A DNA stretch of 64,000 bases. Source: Kitagawia praeruptora (Eukaryota; Streptophyta; Magnoliopsida; Apiales; Apiaceae). Position 1 is the first letter of the stretch. Each line of letters begins with the position of its first letter. Where the stretch lies: positions 127,036,001-127,100,000 of the forward strand of contig CM075350.1 of assembly GCA_037693485.1 (NCBI GenBank), in the 5' to 3' direction. Of this stretch, positions 21,705 through 32,014 are shown piece after piece. A model generated the notes under the pieces. It did no database searches. It saw only the letters and a list, made by a program, of their open reading frames with translations, and was not told where the DNA came from. A program made the position numbers and the translations under genes.

Positions 21705-21792
21705 AGAGGTGAACTTGTACTAATTTTCCCCCAAACTTGAATTTTTAAGAGATGTAGAGGAGGAAGATAATGAATTGGGTGTGTATGTATGG

Positions 21793-21803
21793 GTATATAT
21801 AGG
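21793..21803 (-). promoter_or_regulatory. TATA box candidate before Gypsy-1 accessory ORF
   Basis: CCTATATATAC on the minus strand lies about 90 nt before the first Met (21704) and 290 nt before the likely start (21500). Gypsy-3 keeps the same core at 45980-45989 in homologous sequence that has otherwise diverged. Confidence 0.5.
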
Positions 21804-21804
21804 C

Positions 21805-22439
21805 CATGGAGTGATAGGATTAATATAAGAATTTTAATGTGAAAAGGAAAAAATTTGGGTGGAAATTGGAATTTGATATAGGATAGAAAAATATTTAATG
21901 GATAAAAGAAAAAGAATTAGAAAAGAAATAGGAATTTGAAATTTTTTAGGAGAGATGAGGGGTTTTGGAATTGAAATAGGAAAAGATTTAGGGAAAAGAT
22001 GGGAGTATAAATAAGACATGGGGTGAAAGATTTTATTTTTCGTTTTATATATGCATAAACACACGGACAGAGCTTACAGTACATGCTGAAATTTTTTTTT
22101 TTTTCCAACAGCCTCACGCGCAAGTTGCCCGCGTGTGGGCAACCTGCCCCTGTTCCAGACACGCCACCGCAAGATGCGTGTCAGCGCCGCAATCTGCCTT
22201 AATTCCAGTAACGCAGGCGCAGCCTGCGTTACACACCTGCAGCCTGCCCCTGTTCCAGAAACGCAGGTGCAGCCTGCGTTACAGGGCTGCAACCTGCTCA
22301 AAAAATCCGATTTTTTTTTTTTTTTTTCATACAACACTCAAAAATATATTTTTTTCTTTTTTTTTTCCTAAACTAAAGCGCGGGTTGCCTCCCACGAAGC
22401 GCTCGTTTAATGTCATTAGCTTGACATTCTTCCGATAAT
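21805..22439 (-). other. Gypsy-1 spacer between pol and accessory ORF, with GC-rich hairpins
   Basis: AT-rich DNA interrupted by a GC-rich block (about 22110-22300) containing inverted repeats such as AACGCAGG-CGCAG-CCTGCGTT (near 22208) and AACGCAGG-TGCAG-CCTGCGTT (near 22260), followed by T-runs. The block is shared with Gypsy-3 (46280-46425). ORFs across the GC block differ in all frames and are not considered genes. Confidence 0.7.
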
Positions 22440-25400
22440 TCACGTCGACGCCAAAATGGCGGAAACCTTCTCGCGATCAAACGAACCTCCATAGTAATGC
22501 TTCAACCTCTGTCCATTAACCTTGAAAGTATGATCCGGTGTTGTTTCATAAATTTCAATAGCTCCATGAGGATACACCGTCTTAACAATAAACGGACCCG
22601 ACCACCTCGACTTGAGTTTTCCCGGAAAAAGCTTGAGGCGAGAATTAAATAGCAACACTAGTTGTCCCGGTAAAAATGCCTTGGGCCTCAACCTTTTATC
22701 ATGCCACCTCTTGACCTTCTCCTTATACATTTTATTATTTTCGTAAGCTTGCTCACGAAATTCCTCAAGTTCATTCAATTGAAGCAACCGTTTTGCACCC
22801 GCAGCCTTAATATCCAAATTCAACTTCTTCAATGCCCAATATGCCTTGTGTTCTAATTCTGCAGGCAAATGACATGCTTTACCATAAACCAACTGGAACG
22901 GAGACATACCTAAAGGAGTTTTGTAGGCAGTTCTGTACGCCCACACAGCTTCATCCAACTTCAATGACCAATCCTTACGAGACGGATTCACCACTTTCTC
23001 CAGAATTCTCTTGATCTCTCTGTTAGAAACTTCCGCTTGACCATTAGTTTGAGGGTGATAAGCAGGGGCAACACGATGTGTCACATTATACTTCGCCATT
23101 AATGTAGTAAACTGACGATTACAGAAGTGCGTCCCCTCATCACTGATTATAGCACGTGGTGTCCCGAAACGCGTGAAAATTTGCTTGTGAAGAAAATTCA
23201 GCACTACCTTAGCATCATTGGTTGGTAAAGCTTTCACCTCAACCCATTTAGACACGTAATCCACAGCTAGCAAGATGTACTGATTATTGCATGAAGAAAT
23301 AAAAGGTCCCATGAAGTCAATTCCCCAAACATCAAAGATCTCTACCTCAAGAAGCATGTTAAGAGGCATCTCGTTCCTTCTAGAAATATTGCCGACCCTT
23401 TGACATCGATCACAACTCATTACAAACTGATGAGCATCCTTGAACAAGGTAGGCCAATAAAAACCTGCTTGAAGCACACGAGCTGCTGTCTTTTCTCCAC
23501 CATAATGACCACCATACACAGTTAAGTGGCAATCTCTCAAAACACTCTCCGTCTCACTATACGGAATGCATCGTCTGATCATCTGATCTGCTCCTTGTCT
23601 AAACAAAAACGGTTCATCCCAACGGTACCACTTCACATCATGTAGAAACTTCTTCCTTTGAGCACTCGAAAACCCCGGAGGAATAACATTGCTCACCAAA
23701 TAGTTCACATAATCTGCAAACCATGGCTCTTCATCTTGCACTACAAAAAGTTGCTCATCTGGAAAAGATTCATTAATAAGAGATTTGTTAAGCGAATCCA
23801 TACCATGATCCTCCAAGCGTGAGAGATGATCCGCCACTTGATTTTCCGTGCCTTTCCTATCCTTGATTTCCACATCAAACTCTTGCAAAAGAAGCACCCA
23901 ACGAATCAATCTAGGCTTTGAATCCTTCTTCGACATGAGATATCGAATAGCAGCATGATCCGTATACACAATCACCTTCGTACCAAGCAAATAAGATCTG
24001 AATTTCTCGAAAGCATAGACAACTGCTAGCAACTCCTTCTCCGTAGTGGTATAGTTAAGCTGAGCATCATTGAGGGTTTTACTAGCATAGTAAACCACAT
24101 GAAAAATTTTGTCCTTCCTTTGCCCAAGCACAGCTCCAACAGCATAGTCACTAGCATCACACATTAGCTCAAACGGTTCCTCCCAATTGGGTGCGGTAAT
24201 GACTGGTGTAGTGGTCAACTTCTTCTTCAAGAGCTCGAAAGCTGCAAGGCATTCATCATCAAATTTGAAAGGAACATCCTTCTCCAACAAGTTGCACAAA
24301 GGTTTAGAGATTTTCGAAAAGTCTTGAATGAATCGCCGATAGAATCCCGCATGACCAAGAAAACTGCGAATTCCTTTAACAGAGATAGGTGGAGGAAGAT
24401 TTTCGATTGTCTCCACCTTAGCCCTATCCACTTCAAGCCCCTTGCTAGATACCTTGTGCCCAAGAATAATTCCTTCTTGCACCATAAAGTGACATTTTTC
24501 CCAATTAAGAACCAAATTAGTCTCCACACAACGTTTTAATACCAGGCCAAGATTATGCAAGCACTCGTCATATGAAGTACCAAAAACTGAGAAGTCATCC
24601 ATGAAAACCTCCACATTAGTGCCAATCATATCTGAGAAAATAGCCATCATACACCTTTGAAAAGTAGCAGGAGCACCACAAAGTCCAAAAGAGACTCGTC
24701 GAAAAGCAAAAGTGCCAAAAGGACATGTAAATGTGGTCTTCTCTTGATCTTCCGGGGCAATGCAAATTTGATTATAACCAGAATAACCATCAAGCAAACA
24801 ATAATACTCGTGTCCAGCCAACCTGTCTAACATCAGATCAATGAAAGGAAGAGGAAAGTGGTCTTTTCTCGTGGCCTTGTTGAGCTTCCGATAGTCCATG
24901 CAAACTCTCCACCCCGTGACTGTCCGAGTAGGGATGAGCTCATTCTTCTCATTAGCAACAACCGTCATGCCTCCTTTCTTTGGCACACATTGAACCGGAC
25001 TCACCCAAGAACTGTCTGAGATAGGATAGATAATACCCGCATCAAGCCACTTTAGAATTTCCTTCTTCACTACCTCTTTCATAATCGGATTGAGTCTTCT
25101 TTGATGTTCAACAGTAGGCTTAGCTCCTTCTTCTAGCAGAATTTTATGCATGCAATAAGAAGGGCTGATTCCCTTGATATCTGCTATCGTCCAACCAATT
25201 GCTGACTTGAACTCCCTCAAAATACGCAAGAGCTTTTCTTCCTCGATATCTGACAGATTAGAAGAAATAATAACAGGTAGCGTAGAGGTATCACCAAGAA
25301 AAGCATACCTCAAGTGATTAGGCAAAGGTTTGAGTTCAAGTGTAGGAGCCTCCTCAATAGATGGTTTAAGACGGACTTGTGACTTTTCCAGCTCCTTTAA

Positions 25401-26615
25401 CCCAAGAGACTCAAAAGGCATGTCAAATTTTCTCTTCCACGAATTTGCATTCAACATCTGAAATTGCATCACTTCATCTTCATCTTTCACCTCAGAGTTC
25501 CCACTCAATGCTTTTTCCAAAGAATCTGTTAGCAACAAATGATCAAGATCCTTGGCTACCACGAAATCAACCAAATCAACATTGAAACATTCTTCTTCAT
25601 CAGATGGAAGCTTCATAGCATTGAACACATTAAAGGTGACAATCTGATTTTGTACCCTCATGGTGAGCTCTCCTTTCTGCACATCGATCAAGGTACTACC
25701 CGTAGCTAGGAATGGCCTTCCCAAGATTATGGGAATCTTCTTATCTTCCTCGAAATCCAAGATAACAAAATCAGCAGGGAAGATGAGTTTATCAACTTTC
25801 ACCAAAACATCCTCCACTATGCCTCTAGGATAAGTAATTGAACGATCAGCCAACTGTAACGAGATGTTAGTTGGCTTTGGATCCGGTAGACCAAGTTGCA
25901 AGAAAACTGACAAGGGCATGAGATTGATGCTAGCTCCCAAGTCACACAAGCACTTCTCAAAGAATAGATTACCAATAGTGCATGGAATAGTAAAACTACC
26001 CGGATCCTTTAGCTTTGGAGGTAACTTCTGTTGCAGAACGGCACTACACTCTTCCGTTAAGGCAACAGTCTCTAATGTATCGAGCTTCAACTTACGAGAG
26101 AGAATTCCCTTCATGAACTTGGCATAACTTGGCATCTGTTCAAGAGCTTCCGCAAAAGGTATGTTAATATGCAATTTCTTGAACACCTCGAGGAACTTAG
26201 CAAACTTTTTATCCAAATTCTGCTTCTGGAGTCTTCTAGGATATGGAGGAGGAGGATAGATCTGAGTAGACTGATCCACTGAAGCTTTAACAGGTTCCTT
26301 GCTCTTCTCTTTGTCACCATCTAGCTCATCCGCTACTAAGTCAGATTTTTTAAATTCAGGCATTGCAGATTTTTCCACTTGCTGATTCTGCACTTCTTCA
26401 TCTTCTTTAGCGGTTGATTTAGGATCTGATGTAACCTTTCCCGATCTCAAAGTTACGGCCTTCACCTGCTCCTTGAAATCCCTCCTACCTGGATTTGCTT
26501 CTGTATCACTAGGAAGAGTTCCTTGTGGCCTACTACCTAAAGCACTTGCAATCTGTCCTATCTGAGTTTCCAAGAGCTTCTGACCAGCTTGTAGGTTCTT
26601 TAATGTTATCCACAT
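22440..26615 (-). CDS. pol: Gypsy-1 Pol polyprotein, 1391 aa (protease, RT, RNase H, integrase)
   Basis: One uninterrupted frame. An N-terminal linker with Pro-rich PPPPYPRR is followed by an aspartic protease with LCDLGASINLMPL (about residue 235) and ILGRPFLATG (about 290). Reverse transcriptase carries LLDGYSGYNQI and VFMDDFSVFG (about 670). RNase H has MCDASDYAVGAVLG and VYTDHAAIRYL. Integrase has a zinc finger ending CDRCQR, WGIDFMGPF, IISDEGTHFCN and the NGQAEVSNREIKRI catalytic Glu. All catalytic motifs look intact. It is in the same frame as gag (26640-27800) and separated only by a TAA at 26640-26642, where Gypsy-2 has CAA. The ancestral product was therefore probably one gag-pol polyprotein. 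Confidence 0.95.
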   Translation of the reverse strand: MWITLKNLQAGQKLLETQIGQIASALGSRPQGTLPSDTEANPGRRDFKEQVKAVTLRSGKVTSDPKSTAKEDEEVQNQQVEKSAMPEFKKSDLVADELDGDKEKSKEPVKASVDQSTQIYPPPPYPRRLQKQNLDKKFAKFLEVFKKLHINIPFAEALEQMPSYAKFMKGILSRKLKLDTLETVALTEECSAVLQQKLPPKLKDPGSFTIPCTIGNLFFEKCLCDLGASINLMPLSVFLQLGLPDPKPTNISLQLADRSITYPRGIVEDVLVKVDKLIFPADFVILDFEEDKKIPIILGRPFLATGSTLIDVQKGELTMRVQNQIVTFNVFNAMKLPSDEEECFNVDLVDFVVAKDLDHLLLTDSLEKALSGNSEVKDEDEVMQFQMLNANSWKRKFDMPFESLGLKELEKSQVRLKPSIEEAPTLELKPLPNHLRYAFLGDTSTLPVIISSNLSDIEEEKLLRILREFKSAIGWTIADIKGISPSYCMHKILLEEGAKPTVEHQRRLNPIMKEVVKKEILKWLDAGIIYPISDSSWVSPVQCVPKKGGMTVVANEKNELIPTRTVTGWRVCMDYRKLNKATRKDHFPLPFIDLMLDRLAGHEYYCLLDGYSGYNQICIAPEDQEKTTFTCPFGTFAFRRVSFGLCGAPATFQRCMMAIFSDMIGTNVEVFMDDFSVFGTSYDECLHNLGLVLKRCVETNLVLNWEKCHFMVQEGIILGHKVSSKGLEVDRAKVETIENLPPPISVKGIRSFLGHAGFYRRFIQDFSKISKPLCNLLEKDVPFKFDDECLAAFELLKKKLTTTPVITAPNWEEPFELMCDASDYAVGAVLGQRKDKIFHVVYYASKTLNDAQLNYTTTEKELLAVVYAFEKFRSYLLGTKVIVYTDHAAIRYLMSKKDSKPRLIRWVLLLQEFDVEIKDRKGTENQVADHLSRLEDHGMDSLNKSLINESFPDEQLFVVQDEEPWFADYVNYLVSNVIPPGFSSAQRKKFLHDVKWYRWDEPFLFRQGADQMIRRCIPYSETESVLRDCHLTVYGGHYGGEKTAARVLQAGFYWPTLFKDAHQFVMSCDRCQRVGNISRRNEMPLNMLLEVEIFDVWGIDFMGPFISSCNNQYILLAVDYVSKWVEVKALPTNDAKVVLNFLHKQIFTRFGTPRAIISDEGTHFCNRQFTTLMAKYNVTHRVAPAYHPQTNGQAEVSNREIKRILEKVVNPSRKDWSLKLDEAVWAYRTAYKTPLGMSPFQLVYGKACHLPAELEHKAYWALKKLNLDIKAAGAKRLLQLNELEEFREQAYENNKMYKEKVKRWHDKRLRPKAFLPGQLVLLFNSRLKLFPGKLKSRWSGPFIVKTVYPHGAIEIYETTPDHTFKVNGQRLKHYYGGSFDREKVSAILAST

Positions 26616-26639
26616 CTCATCATATTTATCATTAGATGA

Positions 26640-27800
26640 TTACCCCGCATGAGTCTGAGGTTGTTGCTGCTGAAATCCCGGAGGTTGATATGGTGCCCTA
26701 TAAGGTTGTTGATAGCCTTGATTGTACGGCTTCGCTTGCTGATAAGATTGCTGAGTACTCTGATTGTTGCTCCAGCTGAAGTTAGGATGATTTCTGTTAT
26801 TAGGATGATAAGTGGCTGGAACTGGTGCAGCAGGTCTTTGGAAATTACTCACGAACTGTGCTGATTCGGAAGAGATAGCACACTGATTCGTCTCATGTGC
26901 GCCCGCACATAACTCACAAACACTAGCCACCTGCTGAACTCCATAATTAGCAAGAGAATCCACTTTCATAGCAAGAGCCTTCAACTGAGCCGTAATCATT
27001 GAAGCTGTATCTACTTCCAAAACTCCTGCTACCTTGCCTTGAGAAAGCCTCTGGGTTGGATTCTGATATTCATTGGCTGCCATCATCTCTATAAGATCAT
27101 AAGCTTCATCATAACTCTTTGCCCAAAGAGCTCCACCTGATGCTGCATCTAGCAAAGGCCTAGATTGTGCTCCCAACCCATTGTAGAATCCATTAATAAC
27201 CATCCAATCAGGCATGCCATGATGAGGACACTTCCTTAGCATCTCCTTGTAGCGTTCCCAAGCCTCACATAATGACTCACCAGATTGCTGTTGAAATTGA
27301 GTCAACTGGTTCCTTATTGCTGCAGTTTTCGCCATAGGGAAGAATTTAGTAAGGAACTTCTGAGCAAGATCTTCCCATGTATTAATGGAACCAGGTGGCA
27401 AAGAGTGTAGCCAGCTCTTAGCCTTATCCCTCAGAGAGAATGGGAAAAGCCTCAACCTAATAGCATCATCCGTCACACCATTACACTTGAAAGTGTCGCA
27501 GATTTCGATAAAGTCCCGAACATGCATGTTAGGATCCTCCGTAGAAGCTCCCCCAAACTGGACTGAATTTTGCACCATCTGAATTGTGCCCGGCTTGATC
27601 TCAAAGTTGTTTGCTGCAATAGCTGGTCTAACAATGCTAGACTGAATGTCATTGAGTTTCGGCTGAGAATAGTCCTTCAAAGCCTTAGCTGCTGCTGCAT
27701 CTGCCATCTCTACAGTAGTTTCAGATTTCTCTTCTTTATTATCCACTATAAGATCGTCTTCCGCCAGTTCTTCCAAACGAGCTTGTAAGCGTGTTCGCAT
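26640..27800 (-). CDS. gag: Gypsy-1 Gag, 386 aa
   Basis: Athila-type gag. A capsid-like core holds FPFSLRDKAKSWLHSLPPGS, FLTKFFP and ESLCEAWERYKEML at residues about 125-200. A short zinc knuckle CELCAGAHETNQC lies near 295, and a Gln/Asn/Tyr/Pro-rich C-terminus follows. It packages element RNA into particles. It ends at TAA (26640-26642) in place of the Gln codon found in Gypsy-2 and is otherwise in frame with pol, so the stop is most simply a nonsense mutation; a programmed stop with readthrough is the alternative. The start Met at 27800 is shared with Gypsy-2 (31875). Confidence 0.93.
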   Translation of the reverse strand: MRTRLQARLEELAEDDLIVDNKEEKSETTVEMADAAAAKALKDYSQPKLNDIQSSIVRPAIAANNFEIKPGTIQMVQNSVQFGGASTEDPNMHVRDFIEICDTFKCNGVTDDAIRLRLFPFSLRDKAKSWLHSLPPGSINTWEDLAQKFLTKFFPMAKTAAIRNQLTQFQQQSGESLCEAWERYKEMLRKCPHHGMPDWMVINGFYNGLGAQSRPLLDAASGGALWAKSYDEAYDLIEMMAANEYQNPTQRLSQGKVAGVLEVDTASMITAQLKALAMKVDSLANYGVQQVASVCELCAGAHETNQCAISSESAQFVSNFQRPAAPVPATYHPNNRNHPNFSWSNNQSTQQSYQQAKPYNQGYQQPYRAPYQPPGFQQQQPQTHAG

Positions 27801-27939
27801 ACAAACTTAAGTACCTGAAACACCACGAAACAAATAAACTAAATAAGAATCCAAGTCAGTGAACGCTAACGACCACTGATGACAAGCACATAAACTACAA
27901 TAAAAACACCGATGATCCCCGGCAGCGGCGCCAAAAACT
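27801..27939 (-). other. Gypsy-1 leader and primer binding site
   Basis: The plus-strand copy of the tRNA 3' end, CCCCGGCAGCGGCGCCA, is at 27917-27933, so the minus-strand element reads TGGCGCCGCTGCCGGGG, matching tRNA-Asp-type ends used by Athila elements. A 6-nt spacer separates it from the LTR. The rest is an untranslated leader before gag. Confidence 0.85.
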
Positions 27940-29426
27940 TGTTATGCTAATTTCACGCAAGCGCACGTTGTCACAAGTAATATATGATTAAATCAAGTTC
28001 GTTCCCACAGAGATCTAGAATGGTGTTCAATTCAGTAAATATGCCTATGCAACAATGTATGGTTTTAACTCACTGCTAAGAAAAGTAACAAATTGGGATT
28101 GATTATCTAATTTATACTAAGTGCAAATTATAAAACTAAGAATTAAATAATTAACGAGAATAAAAATCGAATTACTTATATGAGAATAAATATGGAATCC
28201 TAGTTTCATCATCTACTTCACTTAGAGTTGCAGCCTTTAATCACTATGTGCAATGGTTTTGATATCTGATCGGACAACACGAAATAAGTATACGCTACCT
28301 GTCAGCATACGCATACCAAACTAAACATACATCCACAAAAGAGATAGAAGATGAATAGACACCAATTATGCTTAGACCCTATATGTCTATAGAATTTGAA
28401 AACATAACGGTTGAAGAACAAGTTATCCATAAAGATCACATAGGGCAGTATAAGTATTTTCATCTCACACCACAACCTTATTGATAAACAATTATGAACC
28501 TATGCTAGCATGGCAAGTTCTAAATCTCAAGATCCACTTTCACTTCACAAGAGATTAACAAATTAGATGTTCGCGACGCATCTATCTATTAAGCATAACC
28601 ATACGAGGATATCAATTATACACCACACACAAATCTTTAAGGCATGCAAACTACTAAGCTACATAGATAAATCCACTAGGATCCCACGACAACGATTAGC
28701 CCATAATTGGACCGTTCATCGTCATGGGATTTGATGAAAACATGATGTAAAACAAGATATGGAAGAAAGAAGTAAAAATATTATAAAAATAAAGAGTTGA
28801 GAAAACAAATCTATAATCCAACGTATACAAAAGATGAAGTAGATCTAGATCCTTGCTTGTCACGAGCGTTGAACCCTTCTCTCCTTTTCTCTCTTGCAGA
28901 TCTCAGCTGGTTACAATAATAATGCTATGATAATCTGTATATCTATTACAATGGTAGGATGTGTTTAAATAGGCTCTAAAAGTCTTGCCCAGCAAGAAAA
29001 TACCCAAAATAGAGTTAAAACAGAATTTCTGCAAAAGACGTTTCCTAAACTGATTCTGTTTTAAAGGGAAATTCGTAGCTGACTTTTCTTCTGTTTTCCA
29101 GAGCCGTTCCAGACATAATTGGGCTTCTGGACTACCTTAGAATGATAGATAATCTCGTGATCTTCGCGTGGACTGCTTACGGGCTGAAAACAGACTTATA
29201 GAACTCAAGATATGGCCCAAACAGTGAATCTCACGCGTGCAGCCCAATAAATCCGAATTTTAATAAATTAAATCTCCAAAAACGACAAAAACATCCACCA
29301 TAATCAACATCCTTGTAAATCTGCACAACTAAACAAAATACATCAAAACTACAAGAAACTTGAGCCCAAGACAATCAATTTAAGCCGATTTAGAATGTTC
29401 CAAGTGGATATAAAATCCACTTATCA
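27940..29426 (-). repeat. Gypsy-1 5' LTR
   Basis: 1487 bp with the same ends as the 3' LTR (TGATAAGTGG...GCATAACA on the minus strand). It drives the element's transcript towards lower coordinates. Confidence 0.93.
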
Positions 29427-31875
29427 GACGCCCCTCAGAATTTTTCAACTCTGTTAACCCAAGAGATTCAAAAGGCATGTCAACTCTCCTTCTCCACGGA
29501 GCTGAATTTAACTGTTGTAATTGCTCGGCTATATCTTCTTCTTCAAAATCATCATCACCAACTAAAACTTTTTCCAAAGAATCAGACTTTAGCAATTGCT
29601 CAAGCTCCATAGTAACTGCAGAATCAACAAAATCCACCTTCAAGCATTCTTCTTCATATGAGGGAAATTTCATTGCATTGAACACGTTAAAAGTGACATT
29701 CTGATCTTGCACCCTCATGGTGAGTTCCCCTTTTTGCACATCAATCAAAGTTTTTCCTGTAGCCAAGAACTGTCTTCCCAAGATTATGGGAATCTTCTTA
29801 TCTTCTTCAAAATCCAAGATCACAAAATCAGCAGGAAATATGAGTTTATAAACCTTCACCAAAAATTCCTCCACTATGCCTCTAGGATATGTGATAGATC
29901 GATCAGCCAACTACAAAGAGATGTTAGTTGGCTTTGGCTCTGGTAGACCAAGTTGCATGTAGACTGACAAGGGCATGAGATTAATGCTAGCTCCCAAATC
30001 ACACAAACACTTGCTGAAAGAAAGATTGCCAATAGTACACGGAATGGTGAAACTCTCTGGATCTTTAAGCTTAGGTGGCAACTTTTGCTGCAGAACGGCA
30101 CTACACTCTTCCGTTAAAGCAACGATCTGTAATTCATCGAGCTTTAATTTACGAGAAAGAATACCCTTCATGAACTTGGCATAGCTCGGCATCTGTTCAA
30201 GAGCTTCCGCAAAAGGAATGTTAATCTGCAACTTCTTGAACACCTCTAAGAACTTAGCAAACTTCTTATCCAAATTTTGCTTCTGGAGTCTTCTAGGATA
30301 TGGAGGAGGAGGATAGATCTGAGTAGACTGCCCCAAAGAAGCTTTAACAGGTTCCTTGCTCTTCTCTACTTCACCATCTAGCTCATCAGCTACTAAGTCA
30401 GATTTCTCAATTTCGGGCACTGCAGATTTTTCAACTTGCTGATTCTGCACTTCTTCATCTTCCTTAGCGGCTGATTTTGGATCTGAAGTAACCTTTCCTG
30501 ATCTCAAAGTCACAACTTTCACCTGTTCTTTGCCATCCCTCCTACCTGGATTAGTCTCTGTATCACTAGGAAGAGTTCCTTGTGGTCTTCTAAATAAAGC
30601 ACTTGAAATTTGTCCCAGCTGGCTCTCGAAGATCTTTTGAGAAGCTTGTAGATTCTTCACCATCATCCTCAAATCATCTATTTCTGATTTTTCATTAGAA
30701 GATTGCCCCACCTGAGCCTGGGGCTGTTGCTGCTGAAATCCTGGAGGTTGATATGGTGCCCTCGGAGCATAAGGCTGTTGATAGCCTTGATTGAATGGCT
30801 TGGCTTGCTGATAAGGTTGTTGTGCACCTTGATTGTTGCTCCAGCTGAAGTTGGGATGATTCCGGTTGTTATGATGATAAATGGCTGGAACTGGTACATT
30901 AGATCTCTGGAAATTACTCACGAACTGTGCTGATTCAGAAGAGATAGCACATTGATTGGTCTCATGTGCGCCTGCACATAACTCACAAACACTAGCCACC
31001 TGCTGAACTTCACAGTTTGCTAGAGAATCCACCTTCATAGTCAAAGCCTTCAAATGAGCTGCTATAGCTAAAGCTGTATCCACCTCGAACAAACCTGCTA
31101 CCTTGCCTTGAGAAATCCTCTGGGTTGGATTCTGATATTCATTGGCAGCCATCGTCTCAATAAGTTCATAAGCTTCATCATAGTTCTTAGCCCAAAGAGC
31201 TCCTCCTGATGCTGCATCTAGCATAGGTCTAGATTGTGCTCCCAACCCATTGTAGAAACTATTAATAACCATCCAGTCAGGCATGCCATGATGTGGACAC
31301 CTACGAAGCATCTCCTTGTATCGTTCCCATGCTTCACTCAGAGATTCTCCAGATTGCTGTTGAAATTGGGCTAGCTGGTTCCTCAATGCTGCAGTCTTCG
31401 CCATAGGGAAGAATTTAGTAAGAAATTTCTGAGCAAGATCCTCCCAAGTAGTAATGGAGCTTGGTGGCAAGGAGTGTAACCAGCCTTTAGCCTTGTCCCT
31501 CAGAGAGAATGGGAAAAGCCTCAATTTGATAGCATCATCCGAAACACCATTGAACTTGAAAGTATCACAGATCTCGATAAAGTCCCGAATATGCATGTTA
31601 GGATCCTCCGTAGAAGCACCCCCAAACTGAACCGAATTCTGTAGCATCTGAATAGTGCCCGGCTTGATCTCGAAAGTGTTAGCTGCAATAGCTGGCCTGA
31701 TAATGCTAGACTGGATATCATTGATTTTCGGCTGAGAATACTCCTTCAAAGCCTTAGCTGCTGCTGCATCTGCCATTGCTACTGTATCTTCAGATTCCTC
31801 TTTCTTATTCTCTTTATTCTCTACAAGATCGTCTTCCGCCAGTTCTTCCAAACGAGCTTGTAAGCGTGTTCGCAT
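29427..31875 (-). pseudogene. gag-pol: Gypsy-2 gag-pol 5' part (gag plus protease), interrupted
   Basis: From Met at 31875, gag runs without a stop into pol for 654 codons: capsid core, zinc knuckle CELCAGAHETNQC, Gln-rich tail, linker and protease LCDLGASINLMPL. Then TAG at 29911-29913 replaces the CAG of Gypsy-1. The same frame continues to 29427, where Gypsy-1 interrupts it. It shows that gag and pol of this family form one frame without a stop between them. Nonfunctional because of the stop, the insertion and the damaged RT downstream. Confidence 0.9.
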
Positions 31876-32014
31876 ACAAACTTAAGTACCTGAAGCACCA
31901 CGAAACAAACAAACTAAGTAAGAAATCCGAGTCAGTGAACGCTAACGACCACTATTGACAAGCACATAAACTAAAATAAAACAACGATGATCCCCGGCAG
32001 CGGCGCCAAAAACT
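31876..32014 (-). other. Gypsy-2 leader and primer binding site
   Basis: Primer site copy at 31992-32008 (plus strand CCCCGGCAGCGGCGCCA), 6-nt spacer AAAACT to the LTR, and a short leader before gag. Nearly identical to that of Gypsy-1. Confidence 0.85.

Larger units (their letters stand above)
17072..29426 (-). mobile_element. Gypsy-1: nearly intact Athila-like Ty3/gypsy LTR retrotransposon
   Basis: 12,355 bp bounded by two nearly identical LTRs (17072-18557 and 27940-29426). By eye I count about six substitutions and one 1-bp gap, so the insertion is recent. Minus-strand order: 5' LTR, a primer site complementary to a tRNA-Asp-like 3' end, gag, pol, spacer, accessory ORF, PPT, 3' LTR. Athila-type elements have this order and this primer site. 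It lies in Gypsy-2 pol: Gypsy-2 reads to 17063 and resumes at 29427. There is no 5-bp target duplication, and 8 extra nt (17064-17071) sit at the 3' LTR end. Confidence 0.93.

Noticed and set aside
22074..22438. Overlapping Cys/Ala/Arg-rich ORFs in several frames
   Set aside because: They arise from the GC-rich hairpin block and T-runs; frames are not conserved in Gypsy-3.
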